In this document: positions 23,979 to 35,433 of the stretch, one piece after another
How positions within the stretch are numbered: position 1 is the first letter of the stretch
Layout: every line of letters starts with the position of its first letter
Source: Fusarium oxysporum f. sp. lycopersici 4287
Taxonomy: Eukaryota > Ascomycota > Sordariomycetes > Hypocreales > Nectriaceae
Assembly (NCBI RefSeq): GCF_000149955.1
Contig: NC_030986.1
Coordinates: forward strand, 4,801,870-4,865,869
Length of the DNA: 64,000 nt
Direction of reading: 5' to 3'
Notes under the pieces: model-generated
Database searches by the model: none
The model's input: the letters and a program-made list of their open reading frames with translations, nothing else
Told to the model about the DNA's origin: nothing
Translations under genes and position numbers: made by a program

Positions 23979-24065
23979 ATGCCTGCTCAACGACCTTCGC
24001 AGCTTCCTCCCTGCCCTGGCCCCCCTCCCAACCGACCTCTGCCTGCTCTTCCCAAGCGAGGTTAA
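23979..24065 (+). CDS. 28-residue proline-rich microprotein (candidate)
   Basis: A short open frame that sits exactly where the main ATG is expected behind a TATA-like box, C/T-rich start region and ~280-nt CAAC/ACT-rich leader. The start context ATCAACATGCC is a near-ideal fungal initiation site. The peptide has ten prolines out of 28, one Cys, no acidic residues, and a basic tail (Lys-Arg-Gly). Residues 19-25 read R-P-L-P-A-L-P, fitting the class I SH3-ligand pattern R-x-L-P-x-L-P, like the proline motif with which yeast Pbs2 binds the Sho1 SH3 domain. The following ~700 nt have no long coding continuation and look like a 3' untranslated region. It might instead be an upstream frame of a long transcript or exon 1 of a spliced gene, though the bases after its last codons (GAGGTTAAAG) make a poor donor. 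Confidence 0.5.
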   Translation: MPAQRPSQLPPCPGPPPNRPLPALPKRG

Positions 24066-27000
24066 AGCATATCGACAGTATCGACAGTTAAACCAGCATC
24101 TGTCTTGGGTTTCAGCCTCTTCTCCGGGATCACGCAACCACCAATACATGACACCAACAGGCAGGCTCTTGGCTTCAGCTTTTGTCGTCGTCGGTTACAC
24201 AATGGCAAAGGACAAGGTTCGCCCGGCTCTTGCGACCTCCCGCGCCGCATATGCACATGCGAACTACGACTGAACCCCTATATGCACATAATCTATCATA
24301 ATCACTCTGGGTTTTGGTATGCAAGCCGCCTGCATGCAAAACACTACCGCTTTTCGACTTACTCATCCGTCAAATCAGACAACCTGCTTTTACCGGATCT
24401 TCCTGGCCACTTTTGCCCAGGCATTTCGCGACCCGGTCAATTCACCAACTTCGTCCCTTATGGCTGGACCGACCGGACTCTTCAACTTCACTTCTTTGCG
24501 TGCGCCCTTCACTAAGCGCATTATCGTTACAATACCCTATATCACACTATCTAATAACCCTTTTACCCTTTCTCTACTTCGTTCATCACTATTTGGGAGG
24601 AATTTGTTCCACGGTCTTTCAAGGGAACTGTATCAATAGACAGGCATTATCACGGCGTCTCACAACATACACCGCATTGTTCCACTATCTTTGGCATTGC
24701 GCGCATGTGGGCTTATTGTTTTTATGATGAACACGTTGGTTGGGAACATAGATATCATTTGGGATGGGGGTTGGCTATTTACACCCGATTATCCTCTGGA
24801 GCAAATGGGATTACCTTATGTTTATGTCCACTGATCACTCAGTGTTGACGGAAATGGAACGAGATACCAGGATACTTTTTACGCGAACTCAATCAAACTT
24901 GAAATTGCCACTAAACAAACAAGATTCAAAAGAGTGACCTTTGTCTCGCAACGATAACTTAGTATGGCTTCCCTTCTTTTTTTTCTTGCTTCCCGTGTCT
25001 CTCCTTTTGCGAATCTCCAGACCCGAGAATTGCTTGGCGGATGGACCACTCCAGGGCCTGATGCCTTAAAAAGCGAAATGTCAATTGCGTTTCTCAAATT
25101 ACCATGTCCCCCTGTCTCGATAGCGCCTCGTGATCTTTAGTATCCTTGTCCAGTAGCTCCCTTGCATCGTACAATCTTTGTCATTGTTCATTAACTTATG
25201 CCTGAGCTGGGTTTGGTTCATGGGCATTGCCAGGCACAGGCACAGAAACAGCAGTTCGCTTCCCGACATAGCAATTCTCACCCTTTGATGCCTACGCCGC
25301 GCTTCTGCAGCGTCGATCCGAACAGCTGACGCTCGCCTCAACAACAACTGAAACTTACAGGGCCCCTTTACCAGGGGAACCTGACTGCTTGCGCAATACA
25401 TTACTGCGGCTGCCCTGAAATGTCTAATGATAGTAGTGATAATTGCCATGTACTATCATGTCTTACCCGTCTTCAACTGCGGCCGGACTTGCCGTGGCTT
25501 ACAAGGTAAGAAACCCGGCGCTGATCGCCTCCTATTCCCCAAGTTGGAGATGTCACCGGGGTGAGGGGTAGACAAAGACAAGATTCATCAAATCGTCATC
25601 TTTTAGAGAGAAAAACTCGCTCGCTTCGCTTAGTAGTTCCCCTCGAAGTGTGATCTGATCTCCCCCTAAAAGAGCGACCTAACGTTAGTACAAGGTACGG
25701 CACACTGTAACTCTTGGTGCGGAATGGCATCGGAATTAGATCCAATGACAATCCAGAAACATTAGTGTTTTTCTTTGTCTTTTATGTCCGGCCCTGAGCC
25801 GGCGCGACGCCAGTGGGAGCCTCTCAGCCTTCACAACCGCAATTGGTTTGTTGGCCGACCCTATTCAAGTTGGTTGTCATCGATTCCTAAGCAAAGAGTG
25901 AGACGGGCTGATAGTTGGGTTCCAAGTCCAAGGTCGAGAGCTAGCCAACATGTTGGGATGATTCATGATTGGTACCAGCTGAAGGTGAAGAAATCCAAGT
26001 TCATGGTATTGGAGTCTTTGGCTTGTAGTAGTTTGCTTGCTTCAATTGTTTGGCTCTGCCACTCTCACAGTGAGAATCATTAAAAAAGACGACCGTGCAC
26101 ATCGAAAATGATGAAACAGGCGGTCACGCCCATCAAAGCTATGAGGCTGCTTGTCTTTGACATATTTGGATCGTCTAATCGCCATGTGGCGAACATGGCC
26201 AAATCTTTTGCTCCATCACCTCGTCATGTTCCTGTGCCTGTCTCAGAAGATTGACGATCGCTGTCAATGTCCGTTCTGTTACCGCTTCAGGGGTACGGGT
26301 GAAGATTACCGACAAAGCCCTGATGTCCGTCGAAATAAGGAGTTGGACGAAGATCACTCGTTACCATCGGCCCAATTACGCAATGGATGAATGGCACAAG
26401 CTAGCTGTAGTGAGCAGTGATTAGTGGTGCCTCAATACCTATAGTTTAGGCTTTGTGGCATCGTACCCTTCCGCTCTGCTCTGGCGGTTGGTGTAAGTTT
26501 GTTGGTGAGACGTTCCGATCGATGTGGCTCATATCGACCACTAGTATTTGAGAGCAGTTGTTGAAACACCAACGTACATACCGTGATCATTCAGCTCTCG
26601 TTCATCTTATCTGTCTCCGAAACTCTGGGTTCTTGTTGGGCATTGGTTCAGCCAACAGCGAAACAACGCTGTGAGGGTTGGTATGCAGATCAGACCTAGT
26701 TGTCAAAGTATGTATCCCGGATAGGAATATGATATTTCTCCAAAGTGGGTATAAATGGCTTCAGGGACTCAGAACGAGAGAGTCAGTCATTTTGACCAGC
26801 CAAAGCCGTTTCCATGACATGAAAAGCCAATGGCAATGATATGCCAGATCAAGATAGTCTTCGGGCTCGAACCTGGCCGACAGGACGGGAGGCTGTATCA
26901 TGTTAAAGCCCGACCCGATGGTGTGAAGGCTAGACAAAAAACAATACAAATAGCCGGATTGAACTACTGAGAGAATTTAGAGTTCTGTCGTATTAAACTT

Positions 27001-27433
27001 AACCTTCACGATGCAGTATTTTGTCACTTACAGATGAATTATGGAGTAGAGGGTTCCCGCTATGATACTGGGCGCCAAAATCAATCACGTGGCTACGCGC
27101 TGTCACTCATAGCGGGCGGGGCACTCTGCTAGGCGCTGCCAGGCTAGTCGAATAGAGACAAGAACAACCACAAGGCTGGCGTTTGTGAAGCCTTCAAGAG
27201 TTCCCCGACCTCGAGGATCAACTAAGTTTTACTTGGTGATATTGGCGTATCGCCACGAGATCTATCACAAAACTTTATACCATCTCTCCGCCTCAGACTA
27301 CCGCGCGCTTCCGTTACTGCGGACTGAATCCGCAATCATACACCTTTGCTTTCGGAGCACATGACGTCCGTGGTATAACTACAGACAACCTGGGATAGCT
27401 TCACAGCCTGATCGTCGGACCCTGGCCCAGCCC
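24066..27433. other. Spacer between the microprotein frame and SAM37
   Basis: The first several hundred bases probably belong to the 3' part of the transcript that starts near 23700. The remainder holds only short frames without recognisable domains, and no tRNA or repeat that I can support. Confidence 0.45.
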
Positions 27434-28777
27434 ATGTTAGACCTTCACGTATGGGGCTCCGCCTTTGGCCTCCCGTCCATTGACCCCGAGTGCCTTGCTA
27501 TCATCACATACCTGCATAGCAGCCTCCCTGTATCAGCCTGGCGCCTGATTCCAAGCAACGATCCTTCCATCAGCCCGTGTAGTATGGCTTACCATTGCCG
27601 TTGCCTTGACTGAACCCTGTCTTGCTGACCGTTGTAACCAGATACACTACCAGCATTGTATGATGAGGGCGTATGGGTATCAGGCTTCGGTCCTATTGTC
27701 GAGTACTTGACTGACAAGTCCATCGGTGACAATCTGGATGCTGGCCTGACCGACATTCAGCAGGCTGACCGTATTGCATATGCTGCCTTCTTGTCTGCGC
27801 ACGCTGCTCCATTGCTGGATCTTTCACTCTATGTCTCCGCTGCCAACTGGTCAGCCACAACTCGGCCCGCCTTCAGCACTCTATTATCCTTCCCATTGAC
27901 ATGGACAGTTCCGCCACTGCTCCGTGCCGAGGCTGTTAAACGTGTTGAGCACCTGGGCTTTGCTGATATGGATACCGACTTTGACCCTAATGGCGGCCTT
28001 CACCTATCCTCCGGAAGAGATGCTTTACCAGAGACATTCCGAAGGCACATTCCTGTGAGGACAAAGAAGACGATTCATGAAGAAATGACCCCTGAACAAG
28101 CAGTTCTTATAAGGTTGTATGGAATCACAGAAGACTGTCTCACTGTGTTAGATGATTTCCTTGAGGGAGGGCCCGAGGAGAAGATGCATGGTTTCTTCAA
28201 CGGTACAGAAATCTCATCTTTGGACTGCTTAGCCTTTGGCTATCTCGCCTTGATGCGTGATGCTCCCGTACCAAGATCTTTCTTAAAAGATTGGCTCATG
28301 AAGAAGACACCTCGGTTGTCCACGTTTGTTGACGGTATGAAGACAAGATGTCTGGACAAGTCCAAACCCTTGCCGTTGGTTGAGCCTGGTAATAACACCG
28401 TATTACGCATTGGAAGCCGAACTCTTGACAGCATCCTTCACAACGTTCCTGGTCTGGGTGATGAGTATGCGACCGAAGTGCGAAGACGTGCTGAAGGAGG
28501 TATCACTGGCATTGATGCCAGATCCCTCATGTTGGCATTGAGTCTCCTTGCCACAGGTGCAGCTCTTGGCTATGGCTACCACACATACAAGGCACTACAG
28601 CCATTTGGATCACGGATACAAGTGTGGTATTCACACAAAAACTATTCGAAACTCAGCGAGTTTGGTGCGCTGGGCTCCATGTTGGGCAGTGTATTAGGAG
28701 GATCAGTGGAAGCACCTAGACCATCTCATCCGTCAAACCAGGCTCGGTTTGTCGAGACCGATACAGACGTGGACTAG
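27434..28777 (+). CDS. SAM37: Sam37/metaxin-type subunit of the mitochondrial SAM complex (2 exons)
   Basis: Subunit of the sorting and assembly machinery that inserts beta-barrel proteins into the mitochondrial outer membrane. Exons 27434-27578 and 27642-28777 (63-nt intron, donor GTAGTA, acceptor AACCAG) give 426 residues. Exon 1 supplies the thioredoxin-like start MLDLHVWGSAFGLPSIDPEC, typical of Tom37/metaxin N-termini. The splice restores DPSISPYTLPALYDEG in frame. The middle is the helical GST-like C-terminal domain (around SSLDCLAFGYLALM). A hydrophobic stretch near the C-terminus (SLMLALSLLATGAALGYGY) fits an outer-membrane anchor. The 3' end converges on the GPI transamidase gene with a 198-bp gap. 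Confidence 0.9.
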
Positions 28778-28975
28778 GAATGATGATAACAATGTAAAAT
28801 TATTGTACATTTATGTAATAGACAAACCACTTCCAAATACCCTCTGTCAGAGGGATAACCCCAAAGGATGTTCCCTTCCCGTGATCTAGATGTTGCGAGC
28901 TATTTATCATAAATTTCCCCAAGGCTTATCAGACCCATTGCCACTTAGTGACTTCACATCTCTTTGTGCCATGAT

Positions 28976-30371
28976 TTATATCTGTCTGATCTCTTTGCCA
29001 ACCATCTCAGGTCGCTCAATTTCCCACTCATCTCGCAAGACGGCGAAAGTGAGATCTGTCACCAGCAGACTCTGACCCAAACTCCACACAAGAGTGATGG
29101 CATAGAAGAAATTGGCATTGCCGCTTCCTGCATAGATCCAGAGGTGGTAAAAAGCTGGCCCAAGGAATGTCGCGTACAGCAGCGTAGAGGTGGTAACAAA
29201 AGCGTACCGCATAAGGGGGAAAACATGTCGGAACAGTGGGACCACAGACAAGAAGAGGCTGGCATCTGCAAGCGAAGGATAAGGCTTGAAGATTGAGAAA
29301 ATGCCCAGTAGGATGGTCAAGACAGCCAAGGGCTGGGGGCGGAGACGGATAGAGAGGGCTGCAGGATAGGCTGCAAGATGCAGCCAGAACACGCCAAGGA
29401 AGAAAGCCCTAAACGAGTCAAACATCTCAATGAAGAAATACCACCACAGTCCCACGTTAGGTGTGAGATCCGATAAGGTCAATTGGATGCCATATGTGCG
29501 AGCCAGGAACTCCCAGGAGTTGTTGGCAAGCAAAAAAGACATGCCCAATAACGAAACCACGCACCCCAGCACAACAGCTACGTTAGTAGCTGCAAACTTA
29601 GTGATGCAAGCAATCCGACGCTTCTCAACTTGGCAATCATAGGCAAGGAGGACAAGCGGAGGGAGGAGCAGGATAGGATACATAGACAAATAAGATGCGA
29701 AAGAGATTGCGACCATGGCGTTGAAAGGAGATCCTTGGATAGCTTTGGCGATGGCAAGAAGAATGGCGCAGTTGGTGAAGACGCCTGTTGATCGTCCTAT
29801 ACATGTCGCGATGGTGTATGGGTTGAACAAGAAGCTGGCGCCTATTAGTTCTGATACACGAAGTTCTGAGTCAAGATATCCCTTACCCAGCAGCAATTGC
29901 AGCACTACCAAACTTATTGGCACGGCGCGGCGATGTAAATAGCTTCGAGTTGCCCGCAACACCCGATTCGGCAATTTTATACAGAGCGTCGGCGCTGAGG
30001 AGGTCGACGGCGATGTAGAGTAGGTGTGTGAAGATGGGCCAGCTCTTTACGTTGGGGAGTAGCGAGAACAAGGGCAACAGAAGAGGAGCCTGGTGGAAGA
30101 CACCACCATCGTATGGCGAGACATTGTTCGTATATAGGAATAGACCTTCTTGTACTTGGGGGTTTGTAAGTACCTAAGCTACATTCGATGCTCGTTATGC
30201 GACGACCGGTTGAGACTTACATCGCTTGAAGCTTGTGACGGGGGTGGATATCTCGACGCGACCTGTTAGGAGATCGGGCAGGCCAGGGAAAGCAAGGAAT
30301 AAGATAAGTCGGAGCAGGGCAGCGCCGGCGAACACGCTGGCTTTGCCTCGCAATGTCATTGTGTCTGACAT
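28976..30371 (-). CDS. GAB1: GPI transamidase subunit PIG-U / Gab1 (3 exons)
   Basis: Multi-spanning ER subunit of the GPI transamidase, which attaches preassembled GPI to protein C-termini. Exons 30221-30371, 29887-30154 and 28976-29834, with introns of 66 and 52 nt, give 425 residues. The frame runs ...TSFKR | LQEGLFLYTNNVSPYDGGVF..., then AAIAAG | FLFNPYTIATC. The segment EGLFLY...PYDGGVFHQAPL and the FLFNPYTI motif are the family hallmarks. About nine to ten hydrophobic segments are visible. The last intron uses an acceptor 9 nt beyond a nearer AG at the branch site. That choice is required to keep GFLFNPY in frame. Two in-frame ATGs lie at the start (30371 and 30359). I use the upstream one. 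It shares a 462-bp divergent region with NOP7. Confidence 0.93.
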
Positions 30372-30833
30372 TGCATCCCCTCCAGCAAATATTGTTGGTA
30401 TAAACAGCTCTGGAGGAGGTTCGCGATACAGTTGAATTGGAGGCCACTTGGCTGGTTGAGCTCCCGTCCTTGCTTGGCGGCCCCTCCACCTTCGGGATGT
30501 ACCTGCGACGGGAGAGGGGCCGCTGGAAGAGCCGCTGGAGCTTTTCGCCAGAGCTCGATAACAGCTCCACTATATTCGCTGGATTGGCGATGCCAGGCGC
30601 TGCAAATGCGCTTAAGGGTGCTGAACATTGCCCCCGGGCGGTGAGCGGCCCATCACCCAATGAAAAGTCTCCATTTGTGGTCTAGTCCATACTAGCGCCA
30701 GATCAAGGCGGTACAACCTGGCATAAAATTTCATGTTGGAAAAAAAAGTTGAAAGATTGTTAGGAAAAAGTGCCCCGCTGGTTTCGCAGAGAGATACAAT
30801 CAACCACCAACACTATCACATCTCCAATTAACA
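30372..30833. promoter_or_regulatory. Divergent promoter between GAB1 and NOP7
   Basis: 462 bp between two start codons. The NOP7 side ends in a CAACCACCAACACTATCACATCTCC-like pyrimidine/CAA leader. A short open frame on the minus strand overlaps the region but shows no domain. Confidence 0.55.
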
Positions 30834-32813
30834 ATGCCTCGGATAAAGAAGAAGGGAAAGGCCGGCGCGGCCAAGAACTACGTTACTCGAAACCAGGCGA
30901 TTCGAAAACTTCAGATCAGCCTTCCCGACTTCCGAAAGCTGTGCATTTGGAAGGGAATCTATCCTCGCGAGCCCCGAAGCAGAAAGAAGGTTTCCAAGTC
31001 TTCCACCAGCTCGACTACCTTCTACTACACCAAGGACATCCAGTATCTGCTCCACGAGCCGCTGCTTCAGAAGTTCCGCGATCAGAAGGTTCTTGAGAAG
31101 AAGATCTCTCGTGCGCTCGGTCGAGGCGATGTCACCGACGCCGCTCGCCTAGAGGGCAATGCTTCGCGACCTGAGAAGACAGGAAAGCCTCGCTATACTC
31201 TTGACCATGTCATTCGCGAGCGCTATCCCACATTTATTGATGCGATCCGAGATCTTGATGACTGCTTGTCAATGCTCTTTTTGTTCGCCAACTTGCCTTC
31301 CACCTCCTCGGTTCCCGCTAAGATGATTGCCCGTTGCGAGCGCCTGTGCCTCGAGTTCCAGCACTACCTCATTGTGTCGCAGAGCGTTACCAAGTCGTTC
31401 CTCTCCATCAAGGGTATCTACTATCAGGCAAACATCCAGGGCGAGGAGGTCCTCTGGCTGGTTCCTTACAAGTTCAACCAGCGCGTCGTTGGCGATGTCG
31501 ACTTCCGTATCATGGGCACCTTTGTTGAGTTCTATATGACCCTCCTCGGCTTCGTCAACTTCCGACTGTACACCTCTCTTGGCCTCAAGTACCCTCCCAA
31601 GTTCGACCAGGCTAAGGATGAGGCTGGTGCTGAGCTCGGCGCTTTCACCCTCGAGGGCAAGACCTTGGTTGGTGCCGACGAGAAGGAACAGAAGACATTG
31701 GAGGCTGCTGAGCACAAGCCCGACCCCAAGGTTCAGGCTGCTGTCAACAAGGTTATCAAGAAAATCAAGGGCAACGATGACGATGAGTCGACAACAACGT
31801 CCGAGAACCAGGTTGAGGGCGAGGACCAGGAGGCCGGTGTAATTGATAAGTTTGAGCCTGCAGTCTCTGGTGGCGATATTCTGCCCCAGCCTTCTAACAC
31901 TGGAAACAACCCCAACAGCCTCTTCTCCAACCTCACCATCTACCTGTCCCGCGAAACCCCACGACAACCCCTCGAATTCCTTCTCAAGTCTTTTGGCTGC
32001 AGGCGTGTTGGCTGGGACGCCGTTCTCGGCGATGGCGCTTTCACCACCAACGAGCTTGACCCTAATATCACTCACCAGATCGTTGATCGACCTCCTATCC
32101 AGGCCTCTGCTGAGGATGAGGCTGATGGCGACGACAACCAGACATCACAGAAGCTTGCTGCCAACCGACGAGTTCCAGGACGAACATACATTCAGCCTCA
32201 ATGGGTTTGGGACAGCGTCAACGACGGCGAGCTGAAGGAGCCTCATCTGTATGCTCCTGGAGCTGATCTTCCTCCCCATCTGAGCCCCTTCGTGAGGAAC
32301 GTCCAGGGTGCATATGATCCCACTGTTCCTCTGGAGGAGCAAGAGCCTGAGGCTGAAGCCATTGAGGCTCAGAGCGATGGCGAGGATGAGGTTGATGATA
32401 CTGCTGAGGGTATGGATGTGGCTGATTCTGATGAGGGAGAGGGAGAGGGCGGCGAGGACGACGAGTTTGGCGGCTTCTCTGCAGACGAGCAAGAAGAGGA
32501 CGAGGAAGAAGATGATGCCGAGCAACGGCAAGACGAGCTTGAGGCTGAGCTCACTGGTGGTGCTGTTAAGCCCAAGACAACGAACGCCAAGGCCAAGGCT
32601 AAGGAGGACGCTCGCAAGGCCCTCTCCAAGAAGGCTCGCGAGGAGGCTGAGGATCTGGAGCGTGCGAAGGGTATGCTCAGCAAGAAGAAGAGAAAGCTGT
32701 ATGAGCAGATGGTGTACACAAACAACAAGAAGAGTGCTGAGGACCAGAAGCTACGGGCCAAGAGGAGAAAGTTCGAAAAGGAAAAGGCCACCAAGGGCAA
32801 GGCCAAGGCTTAG
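30834..32813 (+). CDS. NOP7: Pescadillo homolog, 60S ribosome biogenesis
   Basis: Intronless, 659 residues. Nucleolar protein of the PeBoW (Nop7-Erb1-Ytm1) complex needed for 27S pre-rRNA processing and 60S subunit assembly. The N-terminal pescadillo domain is plain ([20 protein letters not shown], then [19 protein letters not shown], and LPYKFNQR-like [20 protein letters not shown]). A BRCT domain covers roughly residues 355-490 and includes the conserved Trp in [14 protein letters not shown]. The C-terminus has a long acidic stretch (about 495-570) and then a Lys/Arg-rich tail ([23 protein letters not shown]) typical of nucleolar proteins. Leader context and length match the family. It is followed on the same strand by an Rrn9-domain gene. 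Confidence 0.97.
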   Translation: MPRIKKKGKAGAAKNYVTRNQAIRKLQISLPDFRKLCIWKGIYPREPRSRKKVSKSSTSSTTFYYTKDIQYLLHEPLLQKFRDQKVLEKKISRALGRGDVTDAARLEGNASRPEKTGKPRYTLDHVIRERYPTFIDAIRDLDDCLSMLFLFANLPSTSSVPAKMIARCERLCLEFQHYLIVSQSVTKSFLSIKGIYYQANIQGEEVLWLVPYKFNQRVVGDVDFRIMGTFVEFYMTLLGFVNFRLYTSLGLKYPPKFDQAKDEAGAELGAFTLEGKTLVGADEKEQKTLEAAEHKPDPKVQAAVNKVIKKIKGNDDDESTTTSENQVEGEDQEAGVIDKFEPAVSGGDILPQPSNTGNNPNSLFSNLTIYLSRETPRQPLEFLLKSFGCRRVGWDAVLGDGAFTTNELDPNITHQIVDRPPIQASAEDEADGDDNQTSQKLAANRRVPGRTYIQPQWVWDSVNDGELKEPHLYAPGADLPPHLSPFVRNVQGAYDPTVPLEEQEPEAEAIEAQSDGEDEVDDTAEGMDVADSDEGEGEGGEDDEFGGFSADEQEEDEEEDDAEQRQDELEAELTGGAVKPKTTNAKAKAKEDARKALSKKAREEAEDLERAKGMLSKKKRKLYEQMVYTNNKKSAEDQKLRAKRRKFEKEKATKGKAKA

Positions 32814-33124
32814 GCGTAATGTTAAGGCACTGTTTTATACCATTCCTATAGATTTTAAGCTGTACGCGATTAAAAGCATTTATTGAGTTGGTTGTACGCA
32901 AATCTGTGTTGAGAAAATGCTGTGTCGGTGAATGTTGTCTCAGGTGGATAACCTGGCTTTTACTTTGCGACGCACCTCTGAAAAACTTGAACTTCTCAAC
33001 TCACCACAAATACTGGCTCAACCATCTTGGCAGAATACTACACACGGATAATGTGATTCCTGGAGATTAATCTACATCTGAGTAATTATATTTACACATC
33101 ATTGTTACCCGTCTTTCCGCCAAG
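32814..33124. other. Intergenic region between NOP7 and the Rrn9-domain gene
   Basis: About 310 bp holding the 3' flank of NOP7 and the promoter of the next gene. No separate feature was seen. Confidence 0.5.
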
Positions 33125-35091
33125 ATGGAAGCAAGCGCTACCACCTGGGAGTTAGACAGCGATGAGATCGCATCTATCGCCTCTGAGGACTTGCACGAAC
33201 ATAGACCGAATCGCTGGGCGGGCGCTAAATCGACATGGCGCACTCTGACGGAAGAGGACAGACTGCTCTGGCAATCAATGAAGCAGATTAAAGATCAGGA
33301 TCTCGCGGTGCATTTATACAATGCTTTTGCGCTAAAGCGACGAGGCCGAAATCCAGAGACAGCACAGGATTTAGTCGTCAGAACAGTGAGTCGATATCAT
33401 CTTTTATACCAGAAGTGGAATGCACTGACGATGGAACTTAGGAATCTGGTGAAGAAGGTGTTTGGGCACCGGCCAAGGCATGGACTGCATGGCCGCTCAA
33501 ACATAAACATGTGCCCAAAGAGTGCTTCACCAACGAACAGCACGACGAAGATGACCATTTTACATTTCGCAGAGAGGAAGAGATACTCCCCAGTACTGAG
33601 CTTGAAGAAGAAATATCTGCCACTATCTTGAGAACTGCCAAGCGTCGGTTCCGCAGGAGGAAGAGCAAGATGGCCAAACCGTCCATCGAAGAAGATTCCA
33701 CGCCTCTATATAATGAGAGTGGCAACAGCACACCTGATCCTTTGTCACGCGAATCTTCTGCCAAGCTTGAGACTGATGAAGGCAAAGAAGAAGATGAAGA
33801 CGAAAAGATGGCTGTCGATGAACAAGATGGTCGGCGTACACGACGTAATCCCAAAACTTATGAACCAGTCGAGTCTACCAACGACGAGGTATCCTATGCC
33901 CTTTTACGTCCACCAACACGACACATTTTATCACAGCTGGACAATACACTAAAAATACTTCACAATTCACGTATTACAGGCATGAATTATCTCTCTGATT
34001 CTTCAACTGAAGAGGAGTCAGATAACCAGAGCCAAAGTGGACAGAAGAGATCTCGTGGTCGTCCGCGAAAAATTCTACATGAGGTTGATACATCTGCATC
34101 TACCTCACCAGCGGGAGCTGGTAAAACCAGCAGACGAGGTCGCCCCCGAAAAGTCCATATCCCTCATGCTGGAGAATCACATGAAGAGATGCTTCAACGT
34201 GTTGCTCGTGAATCTCATCGAAAGATCCCCTCGACGCTTGAAGACAGAGACGCAGCTTTTGAGGAGTGGATCCGCAAAGGTGACGAGATCATTGAGCGAG
34301 AGCGATCACGATCTCTATCGTTGAAACGAGCAACTTCTCAAGGGGCAGAGACGGAGGAGGAATCAGTACCAGGAACAAACGCTGAACGTAAGCTCTTAAG
34401 ATGGGGCTTGCGTGATTGGAGCGATGTGCTGGGCGCAGCTGCTATAGCAGGTTTCTCAGGCGATGTCATTGCGAGAGCGACACGAAGATGCGCTGATTTG
34501 TTTGGTGAAGGAATGGTAGTGAGGACGCTGAAGGAAGTGCCTGCCACTAATGATAAAGGCACCACTTCCGTCGAGTATCGTCCTGAGCCTATCCAGCTAT
34601 CCTACTCGGATGAAGAAGCCAATGACGAAAGCGATGATGCCGCAGATCTCATACAGCGTCGTATCGCATCCCGTCAAGCCTCTCTCGCATACTCAAGTCG
34701 CAGCCCAGACTCCGTTAGAAGCCCCAGCCGTCACTCAACACGCTCTCCAGGACCATCATCAGCCGCCCGGTCTCCAAGCTCCCGCTCCAACTCTGCAGGT
34801 GGAATGTTATTTTGTCCAATTCCCTCATGCGACCGCGCTGCACAGGGTTTCGCACGCAAAGCAAACCTTCGACGGCATATGGAGCTTATACACCAGGGAC
34901 AGACGGAAGAACTTGACAGTGACGAGGAGGTTGCAGGTGGCGTACATGTGGATGGCTTCCTCAAGCCTATTGTGCCGGGAAGGGGCTGGAGAGGCGAGGA
35001 CACTATTCAGAGGAAGAGGAAGAGATTCTACGGTGATAAACCTGGGATGAGCCGTGAGACGAGTTATGCCGAAGAGGATCTGTCCTCATGA
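33125..35091 (+). CDS. Rrn9-domain protein with AT-hooks and a C2H2 zinc finger (2 exons)
   Basis: Exons 33125-33385 and 33442-35091 (56-nt intron, donor GTGAGT, acceptor ACTTAG, phase 0) give 636 residues. The N-terminus (EEDRLLWQSMKQIKDQDLAV, then HLYNAFALKRR) matches the Rrn9 domain of Pol I upstream activating factor subunits, suggesting a role in rDNA transcription initiation. The body is acidic/Ser-rich with two AT-hook-like cores (RGRPRK, at about 265 and 300). A Ser/Pro/Arg-rich stretch precedes a C2H2 finger near residue 555 (C-x4-C, then H-x4-H, in IPSCDRAAQGFARKANLRRH). Yeast Rrn9 is shorter and I know of no finger in it, so this architecture may be specific to filamentous fungi (inference). 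Neighbouring NOP7 is also a ribosome-biogenesis gene. Confidence 0.85.
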
Positions 35092-35332
35092 AACAGGTGT
35101 AATTCAGAGTGCCACTATTGTTGAACGACCTTCTGGCCTAGTAATGAGGGAAAAGGTTTGGTTGATTCATACATTGCTCACGGCATGCATGGTACAATGC
35201 GAATATCTAGTACAAAAGAATAAATAATTTCATATCTGATGGTCCTCTCTTTTCCCTTCTCTAGCTGTACGTGCCCCCCAGATGAAGAAGATAAATAGGT
35301 AACAAAAGATTACATGCAGGTAGAAGAAACAG
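35092..35332. other. Short spacer downstream of the Rrn9-domain gene
   Basis: 3' flank of the Rrn9-domain gene running into the tRNA gene. AATAAA-like sequence near 35219 may be a polyadenylation signal. Confidence 0.4.
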
Positions 35333-35333
35333 C

Positions 35334-35337
35334 AAAA
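35334..35337 (-). terminator. Pol III terminator of the tRNA gene
   Basis: Four Ts on the minus strand, 8 nt after the last base of the tRNA-Glu gene. This is the position expected for RNA polymerase III termination. Confidence 0.6.
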
Positions 35338-35344
35338 GAGAAAC

Positions 35345-35433
35345 TCCGGTACAGGGAATCGAACCCTGGGCTCCGCGGAACTGATCTCTCAGGTTATGAG
35401 AGCGCGAAATGTTAGCCACTACACCATACCGGA
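35345..35433 (-). tRNA. tRNA-Glu (anticodon CTC) with an 18-nt intron
   Basis: On the minus strand the 7-bp acceptor stem TCCGGTA pairs with TACCGGA. The D arm is GTGT/ACAT with loop AGTGGCTA. The anticodon stem TCGCG pairs with CGCGG, with loop CT-CTC-A and a short intron after position 37. The T arm is CAGGG-TTCGATT-CCCTG, containing the B box GGTTCGATTCC. The anticodon CTC reads GAG, and the body resembles eukaryotic tRNA-Glu. All four stems are intact, so the gene should be functional. It lies in the spacer between two unrelated protein genes. Confidence 0.9.

Noticed and set aside
24105..24515. 136-codon frame downstream of the microprotein
   Set aside because: Low coding quality, no good start context, and located where the 3' part of the transcript is expected.
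9101..27433. Secondary-metabolite cluster or giant mobile element in the gene-poor block
   Set aside because: No synthase, transporter, transcription factor, tyrosine recombinase or transposase domain is visible on either strand.
31269..32075. 268-codon minus-strand frame opposite NOP7
   Set aside because: It is the antisense shadow of a highly conserved coding sequence with strong codon bias. The plus-strand protein is unmistakable.
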